From Leifsonia sp. 71-9 (lineage in GTDB: Bacteria > Actinomycetota > Actinomycetes > Actinomycetales > Microbacteriaceae): DNA of 64,000 nucleotides. Location: NCBI RefSeq assembly GCF_001898805.1, contig NZ_MKVJ01000020.1, positions 158,231 to 222,230 of the forward strand, written 5' to 3'. The translations under genes were made by a program, and so were the position numbers. This document shows positions 1-8,463 of this stretch, one piece after another (the stretch's first letter is position 1; each line of letters begins with the position of its first letter). The notes below the pieces were generated by a model. That model was not told the origin of the DNA and did not search any database. It saw only the letters and a program-made list of their open reading frames with translations.

Positions 1-428
1 ACGCGGCGTTCGACCTGGTGACGAGCCGGCATCCCGCCACGATCTGGTGGGACGAGATCGCGCGCGTGCTCCGGCCGGGCGGCACGTATTTCGCGCAGCA
101 CGTGGGCCCGGCGAGCGCGTTCGAGCTGATCGAGTTCTTCCTCGGCCCGCAGCCGGAGGCGCGGCGCGGCCGGCACCCGGACGACGAGACGGCCGCGGCC
201 CGGGCGGCGGGTCTCGAGATCGTGGACCTTCGCACGGCGCGCCTGCGGATCGAGATCTTCGACGTCTCGGCCGTGGTCTACCTGCTGCGCAAGGTGATCT
301 GGTGGGTGCCGGGGTTCGAGGTGGAGCCGTACCGCGACGCGCTGCGGCAGTTGCACGAGCGCATCGCGGCCGAGGACCCGTTCATCGCGCACTCGACCCG
401 GCACCTCATCGAGGCCCGGCGTCGGTGA
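1..428 (+). CDS. SAM-dependent methyltransferase, C-terminal part (cut by window edge)
   Basis: The frame is open from base 3, so the gene starts upstream of the window. The visible first residues (AAFDLVTSRHP) followed by 'ARVLRPGG' and 'YFAQHVGP' match the region after motif II of class I SAM methyltransferases (FDLV...RHP...EI.RVLRPGG). The SAM-binding GxGxG loop would lie off the window. The later part has a W-rich segment (VIWWVPGF) usual in small-molecule methyltransferases of this type. Substrate cannot be told. The call rests on the conserved post-II block only; the exact family is uncertain. The GTG at 18 is internal and not the start. Confidence 0.75.
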   Translation, partial: AAFDLVTSRHPATIWWDEIARVLRPGGTYFAQHVGPASAFELIEFFLGPQPEARRGRHPDDETAAARAAGLEIVDLRTARLRIEIFDVSAVVYLLRKVIWWVPGFEVEPYRDALRQLHERIAAEDPFIAHSTRHLIEARRR

Positions 429-435
429 CCGCCCG

Positions 436-441
436 TACGAT
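436..441 (+). promoter_or_regulatory. -10 box of a probable leaderless promoter
   Basis: TACGAT fits TAnnnT and ends 7 bases before the ATG at 449, so transcription would begin at the start codon. There is no purine-rich ribosome site before that ATG. The same geometry recurs at six other genes in this window, which supports choosing 449 over the in-frame ATG at 440. Confidence 0.5.
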
Positions 442-448
442 GACAGCC

Positions 449-1033
449 ATGACCCAGAGCGCCCCCGAACCGTTCGTCGTCGCCGACGCCGCCGCGTGGC
501 GCGCGTGGCTCGACCGCCACGAAGGCGACTCCGACGGGGTCTGGCTCGTGCTGGCGAAGAAGGGCACGACCGAGCCGACGACGCTGACGTACGCCGAGGC
601 GCTGGACGAGGCCCTGTGCAGCGGCTGGATCGACGGGCAGAAGCGCAGCCTCGACGCCGCCACCTTCCTGCAGCGGTTCACCCCGCGACGCACGGCCTCC
701 CTCTGGTCGGAGCGCAACATCGGGCTCGTCGCGGCGCTGACCGCCGACGGCCGGATGCGACCGCGCGGGCAGGCCGAGATCGACCGGGCGAAGGCGGACG
801 GCCGGTGGGAGCGCGCGTATGCGGGCGCCTCCTCCGCCCAGGTGCCGGACGACCTCGCCGCCGCGCTCTCGGTCTCGCCGTCGGCCGCGGCGCTGTTCGC
901 GACGCTCAACGGGACCAACCGCTACGCCGTGCTGCACCGGATCATGACGGCCTCCAACGCCACCACCCGCGCCAACCGGCTCGCGAAGCTGGTCACGATG
1001 CTCGAGCGCGGCGAGACCCCGTACCCGCAGTAG
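449..1033 (+). CDS. YdeI/OmpD-associated family protein
   Basis: A 194-residue soluble protein with the signature of the YdeI family: an N-terminal 'W..WL..H...SDGVWL...KKG' block, then 'YAEALDEALCSGWIDGQ' around residues 48-64, an 'FTPRR..S.WS..N' block near 77-90, and a C-terminal part ending in 'ML..GETPYPQ'. In this family the protein is linked to resistance to antimicrobial peptides or bacteriocins in some hosts, but its biochemical activity is unknown. The start at 449 is chosen for its position 7 bases after a TAnnnT box. Its last 41 bases overlap the 3' end of the opposing gene that ends at 993. Confidence 0.85.
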   Translation: MTQSAPEPFVVADAAAWRAWLDRHEGDSDGVWLVLAKKGTTEPTTLTYAEALDEALCSGWIDGQKRSLDAATFLQRFTPRRTASLWSERNIGLVAALTADGRMRPRGQAEIDRAKADGRWERAYAGASSAQVPDDLAAALSVSPSAAALFATLNGTNRYAVLHRIMTASNATTRANRLAKLVTMLERGETPYPQ

Positions 1034-1721
1034 GCCACGAGCGGAACGCGAGCTCGAGGGAGGGGAGCCGCTCCCGCGCGAACACCGCGGTGAGGATGCG
1101 GTCGCCCAAGTCGACGCCGAGCCCGTAGACGTGCGCATCCGTGTCGACGCGCATGCCCGGCCGGTCCACGCCGTCGACGCTGACCGGGATACCGTGCTCG
1201 ATCGACCGGTCGGTCGCGGCCCCGAGCAGCTCGCCCGGGAACTCGTCCGGCGCCGCGCGCACCCTCTCGTCGCGGAAGGCGTTCATCAGGATGTAGTTCA
1301 CGTGCTCGACGAGCGCGAAGGCCGGCGTGAGCCACCGGACCTCCGCCGGATCGACGACGTGGGTGGTGCGGACCGCATCCCACAGCAGGGGGTATCGCAT
1401 GCGCTCGCGTGCCCGCAGCATCCACTCGGGGAGCGGGCGCACCGGAGGGGCGTCGAGATCGGCCCGCACGGCGTCGGGGAGGTCGGCGAGGTTGGCGGGG
1501 TCGGACCGGTCGGCGGGATTGCGCCAGAACGTGTACGAGAAGGTGGCCTCGGTCAGCGTGGTGGCCCCGTCCATGGTGTGCGACGTGGTGCTGACGGCGG
1601 TCTCGTCGATCGCGTCCTGCGGCACCAGGGTGAGCAGCGGCACGGGGAACGCGCGCGCGATCTCGTCGGGGCCGGGAGGCTCGGGCAGGTCGAGCGGATC
1701 GATGCTGTCGTCGAAGTACAC
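993..1721 (-). CDS. conserved protein of unknown function
   Basis: A 242-residue soluble, acidic protein that I do not recognise. It starts most plausibly at GTG 1721 (first residues VYFDDSIDPLDLPEP); an upstream in-frame start at 1799 would add 26 residues of low-complexity, arginine-rich sequence. It has no signal peptide or membrane segment. The middle is rich in W and aromatic residues (SYTFWRNPADR), and 'VEHVNYILMNAFRDERV' forms a likely helix. It is divergent from the AraC-type regulator gene, with the shared upstream region at about 1722-1844. Codon usage matches real genes of the window, which separates it from antisense shadow frames. Confidence 0.65.
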   Translation of the reverse strand: MYFDDSIDPLDLPEPPGPDEIARAFPVPLLTLVPQDAIDETAVSTTSHTMDGATTLTEATFSYTFWRNPADRSDPANLADLPDAVRADLDAPPVRPLPEWMLRARERMRYPLLWDAVRTTHVVDPAEVRWLTPAFALVEHVNYILMNAFRDERVRAAPDEFPGELLGAATDRSIEHGIPVSVDGVDRPGMRVDTDAHVYGLGVDLGDRILTAVFARERLPSLELAFRSWPTAGTGSRRARAS

Positions 1722-1844
1722 CCGTCCAGTCTGTCGGCGGCGAGGCTCGGAGGGCAGATCCGGCGGGATCGTCCACGCGTGTAGGAACGGTGCTAGCATC
1801 CCGTATCACGGATCGTATACAGCGCTGTCCCGAATCCGAGTGAG

Positions 1845-2849
1845 GTGCTCCTCGTGCTCAGCAGTCCCGTACCCGCGACGCCCGGCCCCGCCCGTGAGCC
1901 CAATCGCGTGACGACTTCCATCGCGCGCACGTTCAGCGACTTCCGGCAGGCGGTCTCCGACTCGTTCGTGCCGCTGGAGGTGACCAGCTCGCGGCCCGAT
2001 CCGTTCTGGGGGAGGATCCGGCGGGCCGGTGCCGACGAGGTGCACGTCTATGAGGTGAGCGCGGGCGAGCACGTCGTCGAGCGGACGCCCGAGCTGATCG
2101 CCGGCTCCGACCGGCACTACTACAAGCTGAGCCTGATGCTCTCGGGCACCGGCCTGCTGATCCAGGACGACCGGGAGGCCACCCTCCAACCCGGCGACCT
2201 CGCCGTGTACGACACGAACCGGCCGTACTCGCTGGTGTTCGACGACGACTTCCGCACGATGGTCGTGATGTTCCCGAAGCACCTCATCGCCCTGCCGCCG
2301 GACGTCGTCGCCCAGCTCACGGCCGTGCAGATGAGCGGGCGGAGCGGCGTCGGAGGCATCATCGCGCCGTTCCTCGCCCAGCTCGCCGGCAACCTGGAGC
2401 AGCTCTCGGGGCCGACCGGCGCGCGGCTCGCGCACACCGCCCTCGACCTCGTCACCACGATGTTCGCCAACGAACTGGACCTGACCGGTGCGCTCGACCC
2501 GCACCAGGCGCTGATGCAGCGCATCCGCACCTACATCGACGCGAACCTCGCCTCCACCGACCTGGGGCCCGCGCAAATCGCGGCCGTGCACTTCATCTCG
2601 ACCCGGCACCTGCACGGCTTGTTCCGGGAGCAGGGGACGACGGTGTCGTCGTGGATCCGCTCCCGGCGGCTCGACCGCTGCCGGCGCGACCTGGTCAACC
2701 CGATCTACGGCGACCGGCCGGTCGCGGCGATCGCGGCGCGCTGGGGCTTCGTGGATGCGGCGCACTTCAGCCGGGTGTTCAAGGCGGCGTATGCGGAGTC
2801 GCCGAGCGACCTGCGAGCAGCGGCGGCGGCCGGGACGCACCTGGGCTGA
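1845..2849 (+). CDS. AraC-family transcriptional regulator
   Basis: The protein is 334 residues from GTG 1845; a second in-frame GTG at 1908 removes 21 proline-rich residues and may be the true start. The N-terminal part (about 30-210) resembles the AraC-binding-like domain 2, a cupin-like sensor, with 'GDLAVYDTNRPYSLVF' as its most typical stretch. The C-terminal 100 residues form the double HTH: first helix pair around 'LGPAQIAAVHFISTRHLHGLFREQG', second around 'PVAAIAARWGFVDAAHFSRVFK', the classic GF.d.ahFSR.FK ending. It stands just before the dehydrogenase-transport operon starting at 3022 and is its likely regulator (inference from position). Confidence 0.9.
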   Translation: MLLVLSSPVPATPGPAREPNRVTTSIARTFSDFRQAVSDSFVPLEVTSSRPDPFWGRIRRAGADEVHVYEVSAGEHVVERTPELIAGSDRHYYKLSLMLSGTGLLIQDDREATLQPGDLAVYDTNRPYSLVFDDDFRTMVVMFPKHLIALPPDVVAQLTAVQMSGRSGVGGIIAPFLAQLAGNLEQLSGPTGARLAHTALDLVTTMFANELDLTGALDPHQALMQRIRTYIDANLASTDLGPAQIAAVHFISTRHLHGLFREQGTTVSSWIRSRRLDRCRRDLVNPIYGDRPVAAIAARWGFVDAAHFSRVFKAAYAESPSDLRAAAAAGTHLG

Positions 2850-2858
2850 CCCGGGGTC

Positions 2859-2902
2859 GAGCCCGCCTCGCGTTGCCGCGGAGCCCGCCTCGCGTTGTCG
2901 CG
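2859..2902. repeat. 22-bp tandem duplication
   Basis: Two adjacent 22-base units (2859-2880 and 2881-2902) begin GAGCCCGCCTCGCG and differ at one base (TTGCCGCG against TTGTCGCG). They sit 10 bases after the AraC-regulator stop and 120 bases before the dehydrogenase start, in the only gap where an operon promoter and operator could lie. Such direct repeats can be AraC-family binding half-sites, but this is a guess. Confidence 0.6.
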
Positions 2903-3021
2903 GAGGGAAGGGCGCTTGACGCCCAGAGCACGATCCCGCCCGCGGCATTGAGGCGCCCGCCCGGGCGCACGCACGATGGGGTCGGCCCGGGCGATGCGGC
3001 ACGGGCGGAGACGGAGACCCG

Positions 3022-4170
3022 ATGCCCGGCAGCGCCCTTCCCCCGATGGACCTCCCTGCGGTCAGCAGACAGGTGGTCTTCTCCGCCCGCGGTGTGATCG
3101 AGACGGCCGAGCAGACCGTCCCGGCGCTCGGCCCCGGCGACCTCCTGCTGCGGGTCGCCCTCGTGGGGGTGTGCGCCACCGACCTGCACCTCCTCGCCGG
3201 TCACATCGGCGACCCGTTCCCGCTCGTGCCCGGGCACGAGTTCGTGGGCGAGGTCGCGGCGATCGGGGACTCCGCCGCCGCCGGACGCGGGCTCGCCGTC
3301 GGCGACCACGTCGCGGTCGAGATGCTGCTGCCGTGCCGCTCCTGCGCGCGCTGCCGGGAGGGCCAGTACAACCTCTGCGAGGCCGACGACCCCGCGAACG
3401 GGCGGCCGCACGGGCGCCAGCTGGGCGTCAACATCCCGCGCACCGTCGCCCCGGGGATGTGGGGCGGCTACGCCGAGCACCTGTTCGTCCCGGCCGAGGC
3501 CGTCGTGCACCGCCTGCCCGCGGCGATGCCGTGGCAGCGCGCCGTGCTGGTCGAACCGCTCGCGGTCGCCTGCCGCGCCATCGCGCGTGGGCGGGTTGCG
3601 CTCGGCGAGAGCGTCGTGGTGATCGGGCCGGGACCCGTCGGCATCCTCGCCGCCGCGGCCGCACGCTCGGCGGGAGCCGGGCGGGTGATCGTGGTCGGGA
3701 CGCGCGCGAACCGGCTCGAGCTCGCCCGCGCGTTCGGCGCCGACGCCGTCGTGAACTCCCGCGAGACCGACGCGGTCGAGGCGGTCCGGGAGGCGCTGGG
3801 CGGCTCCCTGGCCGACGTCGTGATCGAGATCGCCGGTGCGACGGCGGCACAGGAGCAGGCCGTGCGGCTCGTGCGCCGCGGCGGCCGGGTGGTGCTCGCC
3901 GGCGCCTGCGGAGCCGACGCGCCCGTGACCTTCCGCGCCGACGAGGACCTGCTGACCCGGGAGATCGACGTGCTGCCCTCGTTCCTCTCGGCCGGCGGCT
4001 TCGAGCCCGCCATCCGGCTCCTCGAGCGCGGCGACTACGACTACGCATCCCTGGTGACCCACCGGTTCGGCCTCGACGAGGTGCGCACCGCCTACGACAC
4101 GATCGAGAGCAGGGACGACGGGGTGCTGAAGGCCGTCATCGACCCCGCCGTCGGGGTGGCGGCGCGATGA
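3022..4170 (+). CDS. zinc-dependent alcohol dehydrogenase (MDR family)
   Basis: A 382-residue medium-chain dehydrogenase. Catalytic zinc ligands are visible as C51 (VCATD) and the GHE motif at 71-73. The structural-zinc lobe has its four cysteines at 105, 108, 111 and 119. The Rossmann motif GPGPVG is at 202-207. It should oxidise an alcohol with NAD(P); the 'CATDLHLLAGH' form is close to sorbitol/threonine dehydrogenase relatives, yet the substrate is unknown. ATG 3046 is an alternative start that trims eight residues. It is the first gene of an operon: its stop overlaps the next ATG by the ATGA quartet, so coupling to the SDR is tight. Confidence 0.92.
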   Translation: MPGSALPPMDLPAVSRQVVFSARGVIETAEQTVPALGPGDLLLRVALVGVCATDLHLLAGHIGDPFPLVPGHEFVGEVAAIGDSAAAGRGLAVGDHVAVEMLLPCRSCARCREGQYNLCEADDPANGRPHGRQLGVNIPRTVAPGMWGGYAEHLFVPAEAVVHRLPAAMPWQRAVLVEPLAVACRAIARGRVALGESVVVIGPGPVGILAAAAARSAGAGRVIVVGTRANRLELARAFGADAVVNSRETDAVEAVREALGGSLADVVIEIAGATAAQEQAVRLVRRGGRVVLAGACGADAPVTFRADEDLLTREIDVLPSFLSAGGFEPAIRLLERGDYDYASLVTHRFGLDEVRTAYDTIESRDDGVLKAVIDPAVGVAAR

Positions 4171-4907
4171 CCGGCGCGACGAACGCTCGGGAGCGCTTCG
4201 CCGGGCGGGTGGCCGCCGTCACCGGCACGACCAGCGGGATCGGGCGCGGGATCGCGTCCGCGCTCGCCGCGGAGGGGGCCCTCGTGTTCGGGCTCGACGT
4301 CGAGCCGGGCGGCATCGGCGAGCACATCCCGTGCGATGTCTCGGACGCGGAGAGCGTCGCCCACGCGGCGGCCGACCTCTTGGCGCTCAGCGGAGGACGG
4401 ATCGACCACCTCGTCGCGAACGCCGGCATCCGCGGCTCGAACACGGCCGCCGAGGACGTGCCGATCGGCGCGTTCGACGCCGTGCTCGCCGTGAACCTGC
4501 GCGGCGTCTTCCTCACGCTGCAGGCGTTCGCGCCGGCGATGCTCGCGGCCGGGAGCGGCAGCATGGTGGCCGTCGCGTCGATGTCGGGCAACCGCGTCGT
4601 CAACGTGCCGCAGCGCACGGTCGCCTACAACACGGCGAAGGCCGGTGTGACCGCGATGGCGCGCACGCTCGCCGTCGAGTGGGGGCCGCGCGGGGTGCGC
4701 GTCAACACCGTGTCGCCCGGATACGTCTCGACGCCCCTGCTGGAGGCGGACTCCGCCCTCCACGGACAGTGGCTCCCGAACACCGTCCCCGGCCGCTTCG
4801 CGACGGTGGACGAGATCGCGGCGGGCACGCTCTACCTGCTCTCCGACGACGCCGGCTACTGCCACGGCACCGACCTGCTCATCGACGGCGGCTACTCGCT
4901 GCGCTGA
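4167..4907 (+). CDS. SDR family oxidoreductase
   Basis: A 246-residue classical short-chain dehydrogenase. The nucleotide-binding TGTTSGIG is at residues 19-26, NAG follows in 'LVANAGIRGSN', the catalytic Ser lies in 'VAVASMSGNR', and the YxxxK pair is in 'YNTAKAG'. The end 'DLLIDGGYSLR' is typical of full-length family members. The start overlaps the dehydrogenase stop by four bases. An Asp after the second strand (GLDVEPG) favours NAD over NADP. It probably follows the alcohol dehydrogenase in the same pathway. An SDR directly before a MoaF-like gene recalls the moaE-moaF pair of the Klebsiella monoamine regulon. Confidence 0.92.
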   Translation: MTGATNARERFAGRVAAVTGTTSGIGRGIASALAAEGALVFGLDVEPGGIGEHIPCDVSDAESVAHAAADLLALSGGRIDHLVANAGIRGSNTAAEDVPIGAFDAVLAVNLRGVFLTLQAFAPAMLAAGSGSMVAVASMSGNRVVNVPQRTVAYNTAKAGVTAMARTLAVEWGPRGVRVNTVSPGYVSTPLLEADSALHGQWLPNTVPGRFATVDEIAAGTLYLLSDDAGYCHGTDLLIDGGYSLR

Positions 4908-4938
4908 CCCGCCCACGCCCCTCCACGAAAGGAACACC

Positions 4939-5757
4939 ATGACCGACACCACGACGAACGACCTCCACGACCCCGCGACCGACGAGTGGCGCACGTACGA
5001 CGAGTTCGCCGCCGGCATCGACACCTACCGGCTGCCGAACACCGACCTGACCGGGACCTCCCTGGTGCTCACCCTCGACGACGGCTCGACGCTGTCGCTG
5101 GCGTTCGAGGCTGACGCGGTGGTCTGGTCGGCCAGCGCCGCTCTCGGTGTGGGCGCGACGGAGGGCCGCGACCCGTACGACGCGGTGGCGGCGCGGGACG
5201 ATGTCGTGTTCGTGAACCTGCCGCTGACCAGCGTGGAGCGCGAGGCGATCACGGTCGTGTACTCGACCGCCAGCCACCGCGCGCTGGTCGCGCACTCCGT
5301 GATCGGCGAGGAGGAGGTGGAGGGCACGCCCCGCGTGCGCCAGACCTTTCACGCCGCGGTCACCGACGGCGGAGACCCGACCGGAGAAGTGCCCGCACCC
5401 TCCCGCGACCTGATCGGCAAGCGCAACGTCTACCGCTACAGCCCGCACCACCTCTACGAGCACGTCTACGTGTCGTCGCAGCGTTACGCCTGGCAGTGCC
5501 TGGAGGGCGTGCAGCGCGGCCACGGCGACATGGACCTCTCGACGGTGTGGAAGTTCGCCGACGGCCTCTACCTGTTCTGCTTCCGCGAGTTCCGCATCGC
5601 GGTCGCCAGCGTCTGGCTGCACGACCTCGGCTACGACCTGCGCACGACCGGGATCTTCCTCGGCCTGAACGGGGCGGGGGAGTCGGAGCACTCCCGCGCC
5701 GGCGGCCACATCTACCCGCTCGGCTCCGTGTCGTACCCCGACGCGCAGCCGGTCTGA
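4939..5757 (+). CDS. MoaF-like protein (MoaF N- and C-terminal domains)
   Basis: The protein is 272 residues, with a strong RBS (GAAAGGAAC) before ATG 4939. Its second half (about 150-265) carries the MoaF C-terminal domain pattern, beginning 'GKRNVYRYSPHHLYEHVY' and continuing with 'WQCLEGVQRGHGDMD' and 'FREFRIAVASVWLHDLG'. The first half is a calycin-like barrel with 'LVLTLDDGSTLSLAF'. The name molybdenum cofactor protein F is misleading; in Klebsiella the gene belongs to the monoamine regulon, and its enzyme activity is not established. In this operon it sits between dehydrogenases and an uptake system, so a catabolic role on the imported compound is likely. Confidence 0.8.
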   Translation: MTDTTTNDLHDPATDEWRTYDEFAAGIDTYRLPNTDLTGTSLVLTLDDGSTLSLAFEADAVVWSASAALGVGATEGRDPYDAVAARDDVVFVNLPLTSVEREAITVVYSTASHRALVAHSVIGEEEVEGTPRVRQTFHAAVTDGGDPTGEVPAPSRDLIGKRNVYRYSPHHLYEHVYVSSQRYAWQCLEGVQRGHGDMDLSTVWKFADGLYLFCFREFRIAVASVWLHDLGYDLRTTGIFLGLNGAGESEHSRAGGHIYPLGSVSYPDAQPV

Positions 5758-5790
5758 CCTGCACCGCCCGCCCCGAACCGGAAGACGACC

Positions 5791-6180
5791 ATGACCTCCA
5801 ACCGCGACATCATCGCCGCCCACTACGCCGCCAGCGACCGCGGCGACCTCGAGGGGATGCTGGCCCCGCTCGCCCCCGACGCCCGCTGGACCGAGATGGC
5901 CGGGTTCCCGTACGCGGGCACCTACATCGGCCCCGAGGAGGTCGCCGCCGGCGTCTTCGCGCGCATCGCGGCGGAGTGGGAGGGCTACACGGCCGCGATC
6001 ACCGAGCTCGTCGACGGCGGGGACACCATCGTCGGCCTCGGCACGTACAGCGGTACCCACCGCGAGACCGGCCGGTATTTCGAGGCACGGGTGGCGCACG
6101 TCTGGCGGCTCGCGGACGGCCGCGTCGTCGCGTTCGAGCAGTTCACCGACACCGCGAAGGTGCGAGAGGCCCTCTCCTGA
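5791..6180 (+). CDS. SnoaL-like / nuclear transport factor 2 family protein
   Basis: A compact 129-residue NTF2-fold protein. It starts with the helical 'IIAAHYAASDRGDLEGMLAPLAPDARWTEM', which is the common SnoaL entry, and ends with 'VWRLADGRVVAFEQFTDTAKV', the usual last sheet strands. Members act as small cyclases, isomerases or ligand-binding proteins; the D and H residues of the pocket are present but do not fix the reaction. It lies 33 bases after the MoaF-like gene and is followed by a 154-base gap before the transporter genes, which may hold an extra promoter. Confidence 0.85.
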   Translation: MTSNRDIIAAHYAASDRGDLEGMLAPLAPDARWTEMAGFPYAGTYIGPEEVAAGVFARIAAEWEGYTAAITELVDGGDTIVGLGTYSGTHRETGRYFEARVAHVWRLADGRVVAFEQFTDTAKVREALS

Positions 6181-6334
6181 GCGCCGGATCCGGCCGCGGC
6201 AGCCGCCGGGCGAGCACTGACGGGCAAGAAGGGTGCCGGGACAGGCAACTCGCCGGGTAGCGCCCGGCCATAGGTTTCACACCGAGATGCCACGACGAAG
6301 TGGTCGTGGCGCAACCCGAGAGGCAGGGAAGCGC

Positions 6335-7522
6335 ATGAGGAAACACCTGTTCTACGCCGCAGCGGCGGTCGCGGCATCCGCGGCACTGGTGCTGAGCGGC
6401 TGCAGCGGCGGCGGGGGAGGCGACGCGTCGTCCCCGATCGTGGTCGGCTCCGTCAACACCAAGAGCGGCCCGGCGACCTTCCCCGAGGCGGCGCAGGCCG
6501 CAGCGGCCGTCTTCGCCGCCCAGAACGCCAAGGGCGGGATCAACGGCCACAAGATCGACTACAAGGCGCTCGACGACAAGGGCGACCCGGCCACGGCCTC
6601 CGCCAACGCCCGCGAGATCGTGGGCAGCGACGAGGCGGTCGCGATGGTCGGCTCGGCGAGCCTGATCGAGTGCGAGATCAACGCCAAGTACTACGAGCAG
6701 CAGAAGATCCTCTCCATCCCGGGCGTCGGGGTGGACACCGGCTGCTTCGACAGCCCCAACATCTCGCCGGCCAACGTCGGCCCGTTCAACGACATGACCC
6801 TCACCCTGTACTGGGGCTCGGAGGTCGCCAAGCTCGACAACATCTGCGTCCTCCTCGAGATCGCCGGCAGCACCCGTCCCGCCTACCAGAAGGCGATCGA
6901 CAAGTGGACCGCGATCACGGGCAAGAAGCCGCTCTACATCGACGACACCGTGCCGTACGGCGCCAGCGACTACACGCCGTACATCGTCAAGGCCAAGGAC
7001 GCGGGCTGCAAGGCCCTCGCGATCAACCCGGTCGAGCCGGACGCCATCGCCCAGGTCAAGGCGGCGAACGCGCAGGGCTGGAACGACGTCACCTGGCTCT
7101 ACCTGACCAGCGTCTACAGCGACAACTTCGCCAAGGCGGTCAGCGACGCCGGCGCCGGGATCTACGTGCCGGCCGAGTTCTACCCGTTCACCGACGCGTC
7201 CAGCGACATCAACAAGGACTGGCGCGACCTGATGACGAAGAACAAGATCCCGCTCACGTCGTTCTCGCAGGGCGGCTACCTGGCGGCGAAGTACTTCATC
7301 CAGGTCGCCGAGGGCATCAAGGGCGACATCACCCGCGAATCGGTGACCAAGGCGCTGCACGACATGAGCGCGATCACCAACCCGATGGTCGGAACGCCGT
7401 ACACGTTCGGCACCGCCACGGTGCACGACGGCAACACCGCCGGCTGGCCGATCAAGCTCGTCACGGGCACGAACGCCTGGGAGCTGAACGGCGACGACTG
7501 GATCACCATCCCCAAGAAGTGA
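6335..7522 (+). CDS. ABC transporter substrate-binding lipoprotein (Leu/Ile/Val-binding type)
   Basis: A 395-residue lipoprotein. ATG 6335 follows an AGGCAGGGA site. The signal peptide runs to the lipobox L-S-G-C with the lipidated cysteine at residue 23, then a glycine-serine linker. The mature part opens with 'IVVGSVNTKSGPATFPEAA', a type 1 periplasmic-binding-protein entry as in LivK-like proteins. Cysteines and aromatic residues are unusually frequent for the family. As the first transporter gene, followed by a GC hairpin, it would be expressed above the permeases. The ligand is unknown; in this setting it is more likely an organic acid or amide than leucine (inference). Confidence 0.92.
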   Translation: MRKHLFYAAAAVAASAALVLSGCSGGGGGDASSPIVVGSVNTKSGPATFPEAAQAAAAVFAAQNAKGGINGHKIDYKALDDKGDPATASANAREIVGSDEAVAMVGSASLIECEINAKYYEQQKILSIPGVGVDTGCFDSPNISPANVGPFNDMTLTLYWGSEVAKLDNICVLLEIAGSTRPAYQKAIDKWTAITGKKPLYIDDTVPYGASDYTPYIVKAKDAGCKALAINPVEPDAIAQVKAANAQGWNDVTWLYLTSVYSDNFAKAVSDAGAGIYVPAEFYPFTDASSDINKDWRDLMTKNKIPLTSFSQGGYLAAKYFIQVAEGIKGDITRESVTKALHDMSAITNPMVGTPYTFGTATVHDGNTAGWPIKLVTGTNAWELNGDDWITIPKK

Positions 7523-7529
7523 CCCCGGT

Positions 7530-7554
7530 GGGGCCCGCCGACCGGGCGGGCCCC
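7530..7554 (+). terminator. intercistronic hairpin after the binding-protein gene
   Basis: GGGGCCCGCC at 7530-7539 pairs with GGCGGGCCCC at 7545-7554 across a 5-base loop. It begins 7 bases after the binding-protein stop and has no T-tract, so it fits a partial terminator or RNA-stabilising stem that raises binding-protein output over the permeases, as is usual in ABC importer operons. Confidence 0.7.
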
Positions 7555-7602
7555 ATCCCGCGTCGTCGCCATCCCCCCGCCCCCGACCCGAAAGGAGCCC
7601 CG

Positions 7603-8463
7603 ATGCTGCAGGGCGCCCTCGCCGGCCTCGCCGCCGGCGGACTGTACGCCGTGCTCGCGGTGTGCCTCACCCTCATGGCCCGCCTCGTGCGCGTCGTGAA
7701 CTTCTCGCAGGCCGCGACCGGCATGTTCGGCGGCTTCGTGGCCGTGTGGCTGGTCAGTCAGGCCGGCTGGCCGATCTGGCTCGGCTCGCTGGTCGGCGTG
7801 CTGATCGGCGGCGCGCTGAGCGCCCTGATCGGCCTCATCATCGCCACCTGGCTGCCGGAGGCCGACATCACGACGCGCTCGGCCGTCACGGTCGGCCCGC
7901 TGCTGATGCTGATCTCCCTCTCGTTCATCCTGTTCGGCAACAAGCCGCAGCCGTTCAGCCCGATCCTCTCCGGGCCGGCCTTCTCGGTCGGCGGAGTGGT
8001 GGTGAGCCAGGTCACGGTCGTGACGGTGGTGCTCGCCGTCGTGGTGGCCGTCGCCTGCCGGATCGTGCTGGTGCGCACCTCCATCGGCACCAAGCTGCGG
8101 GCGCTCAGCGAGCGGCCCACCACGGCCGAGCTGATCGGCATCCCGGCCCGCCCGTTGAGCGTCGCCGTGTGGGCGGTGACCGGGCTGATCTCGGCGCTGG
8201 TCATCATCATCGTGGCGCCGTCGCAGTCCAACGACGCGACGAGCCTGTCGATGCTCATCGTCCCGGCCTCCGCGGCCGCGCTGCTCGGCGCGTTCCGCCG
8301 GCTCGACCTCGCGGTGGTCGGCGGCCTCGTGCTCGGGTTGCTGAGCGGCCTGGTGGCGCAGATCGACGCGGTGTCGTTCGTCCGCAACTTCCTGCCGTTC
8401 CTGTTCATCGTCGGATTCCTGCTGTGGATGCAGCGCAAGGAGGTGTGGGATGCGGCGCGTTAG
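7603..8463 (+). CDS. branched-chain amino acid type ABC transporter permease (LivH type)
   Basis: A 286-residue integral membrane protein with about eight hydrophobic helices, preceded by an AAAGGAG site. 'GGLYAVLAVCLTLMARLVRVVNFSQ' at the N terminus is the LivH signature (gl.Yal.A.Gl.l.....vNfa.G). The cytoplasmic loop 'RALSERPTTAELIGI' corresponds to the EAA-like coupling region. It should form the membrane channel with the permease half of the next gene. Its last 14 bases overlap that gene in another frame, so the two are translationally coupled. Confidence 0.9.
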   Translation: MLQGALAGLAAGGLYAVLAVCLTLMARLVRVVNFSQAATGMFGGFVAVWLVSQAGWPIWLGSLVGVLIGGALSALIGLIIATWLPEADITTRSAVTVGPLLMLISLSFILFGNKPQPFSPILSGPAFSVGGVVVSQVTVVTVVLAVVVAVACRIVLVRTSIGTKLRALSERPTTAELIGIPARPLSVAVWAVTGLISALVIIIVAPSQSNDATSLSMLIVPASAAALLGAFRRLDLAVVGGLVLGLLSGLVAQIDAVSFVRNFLPFLFIVGFLLWMQRKEVWDAAR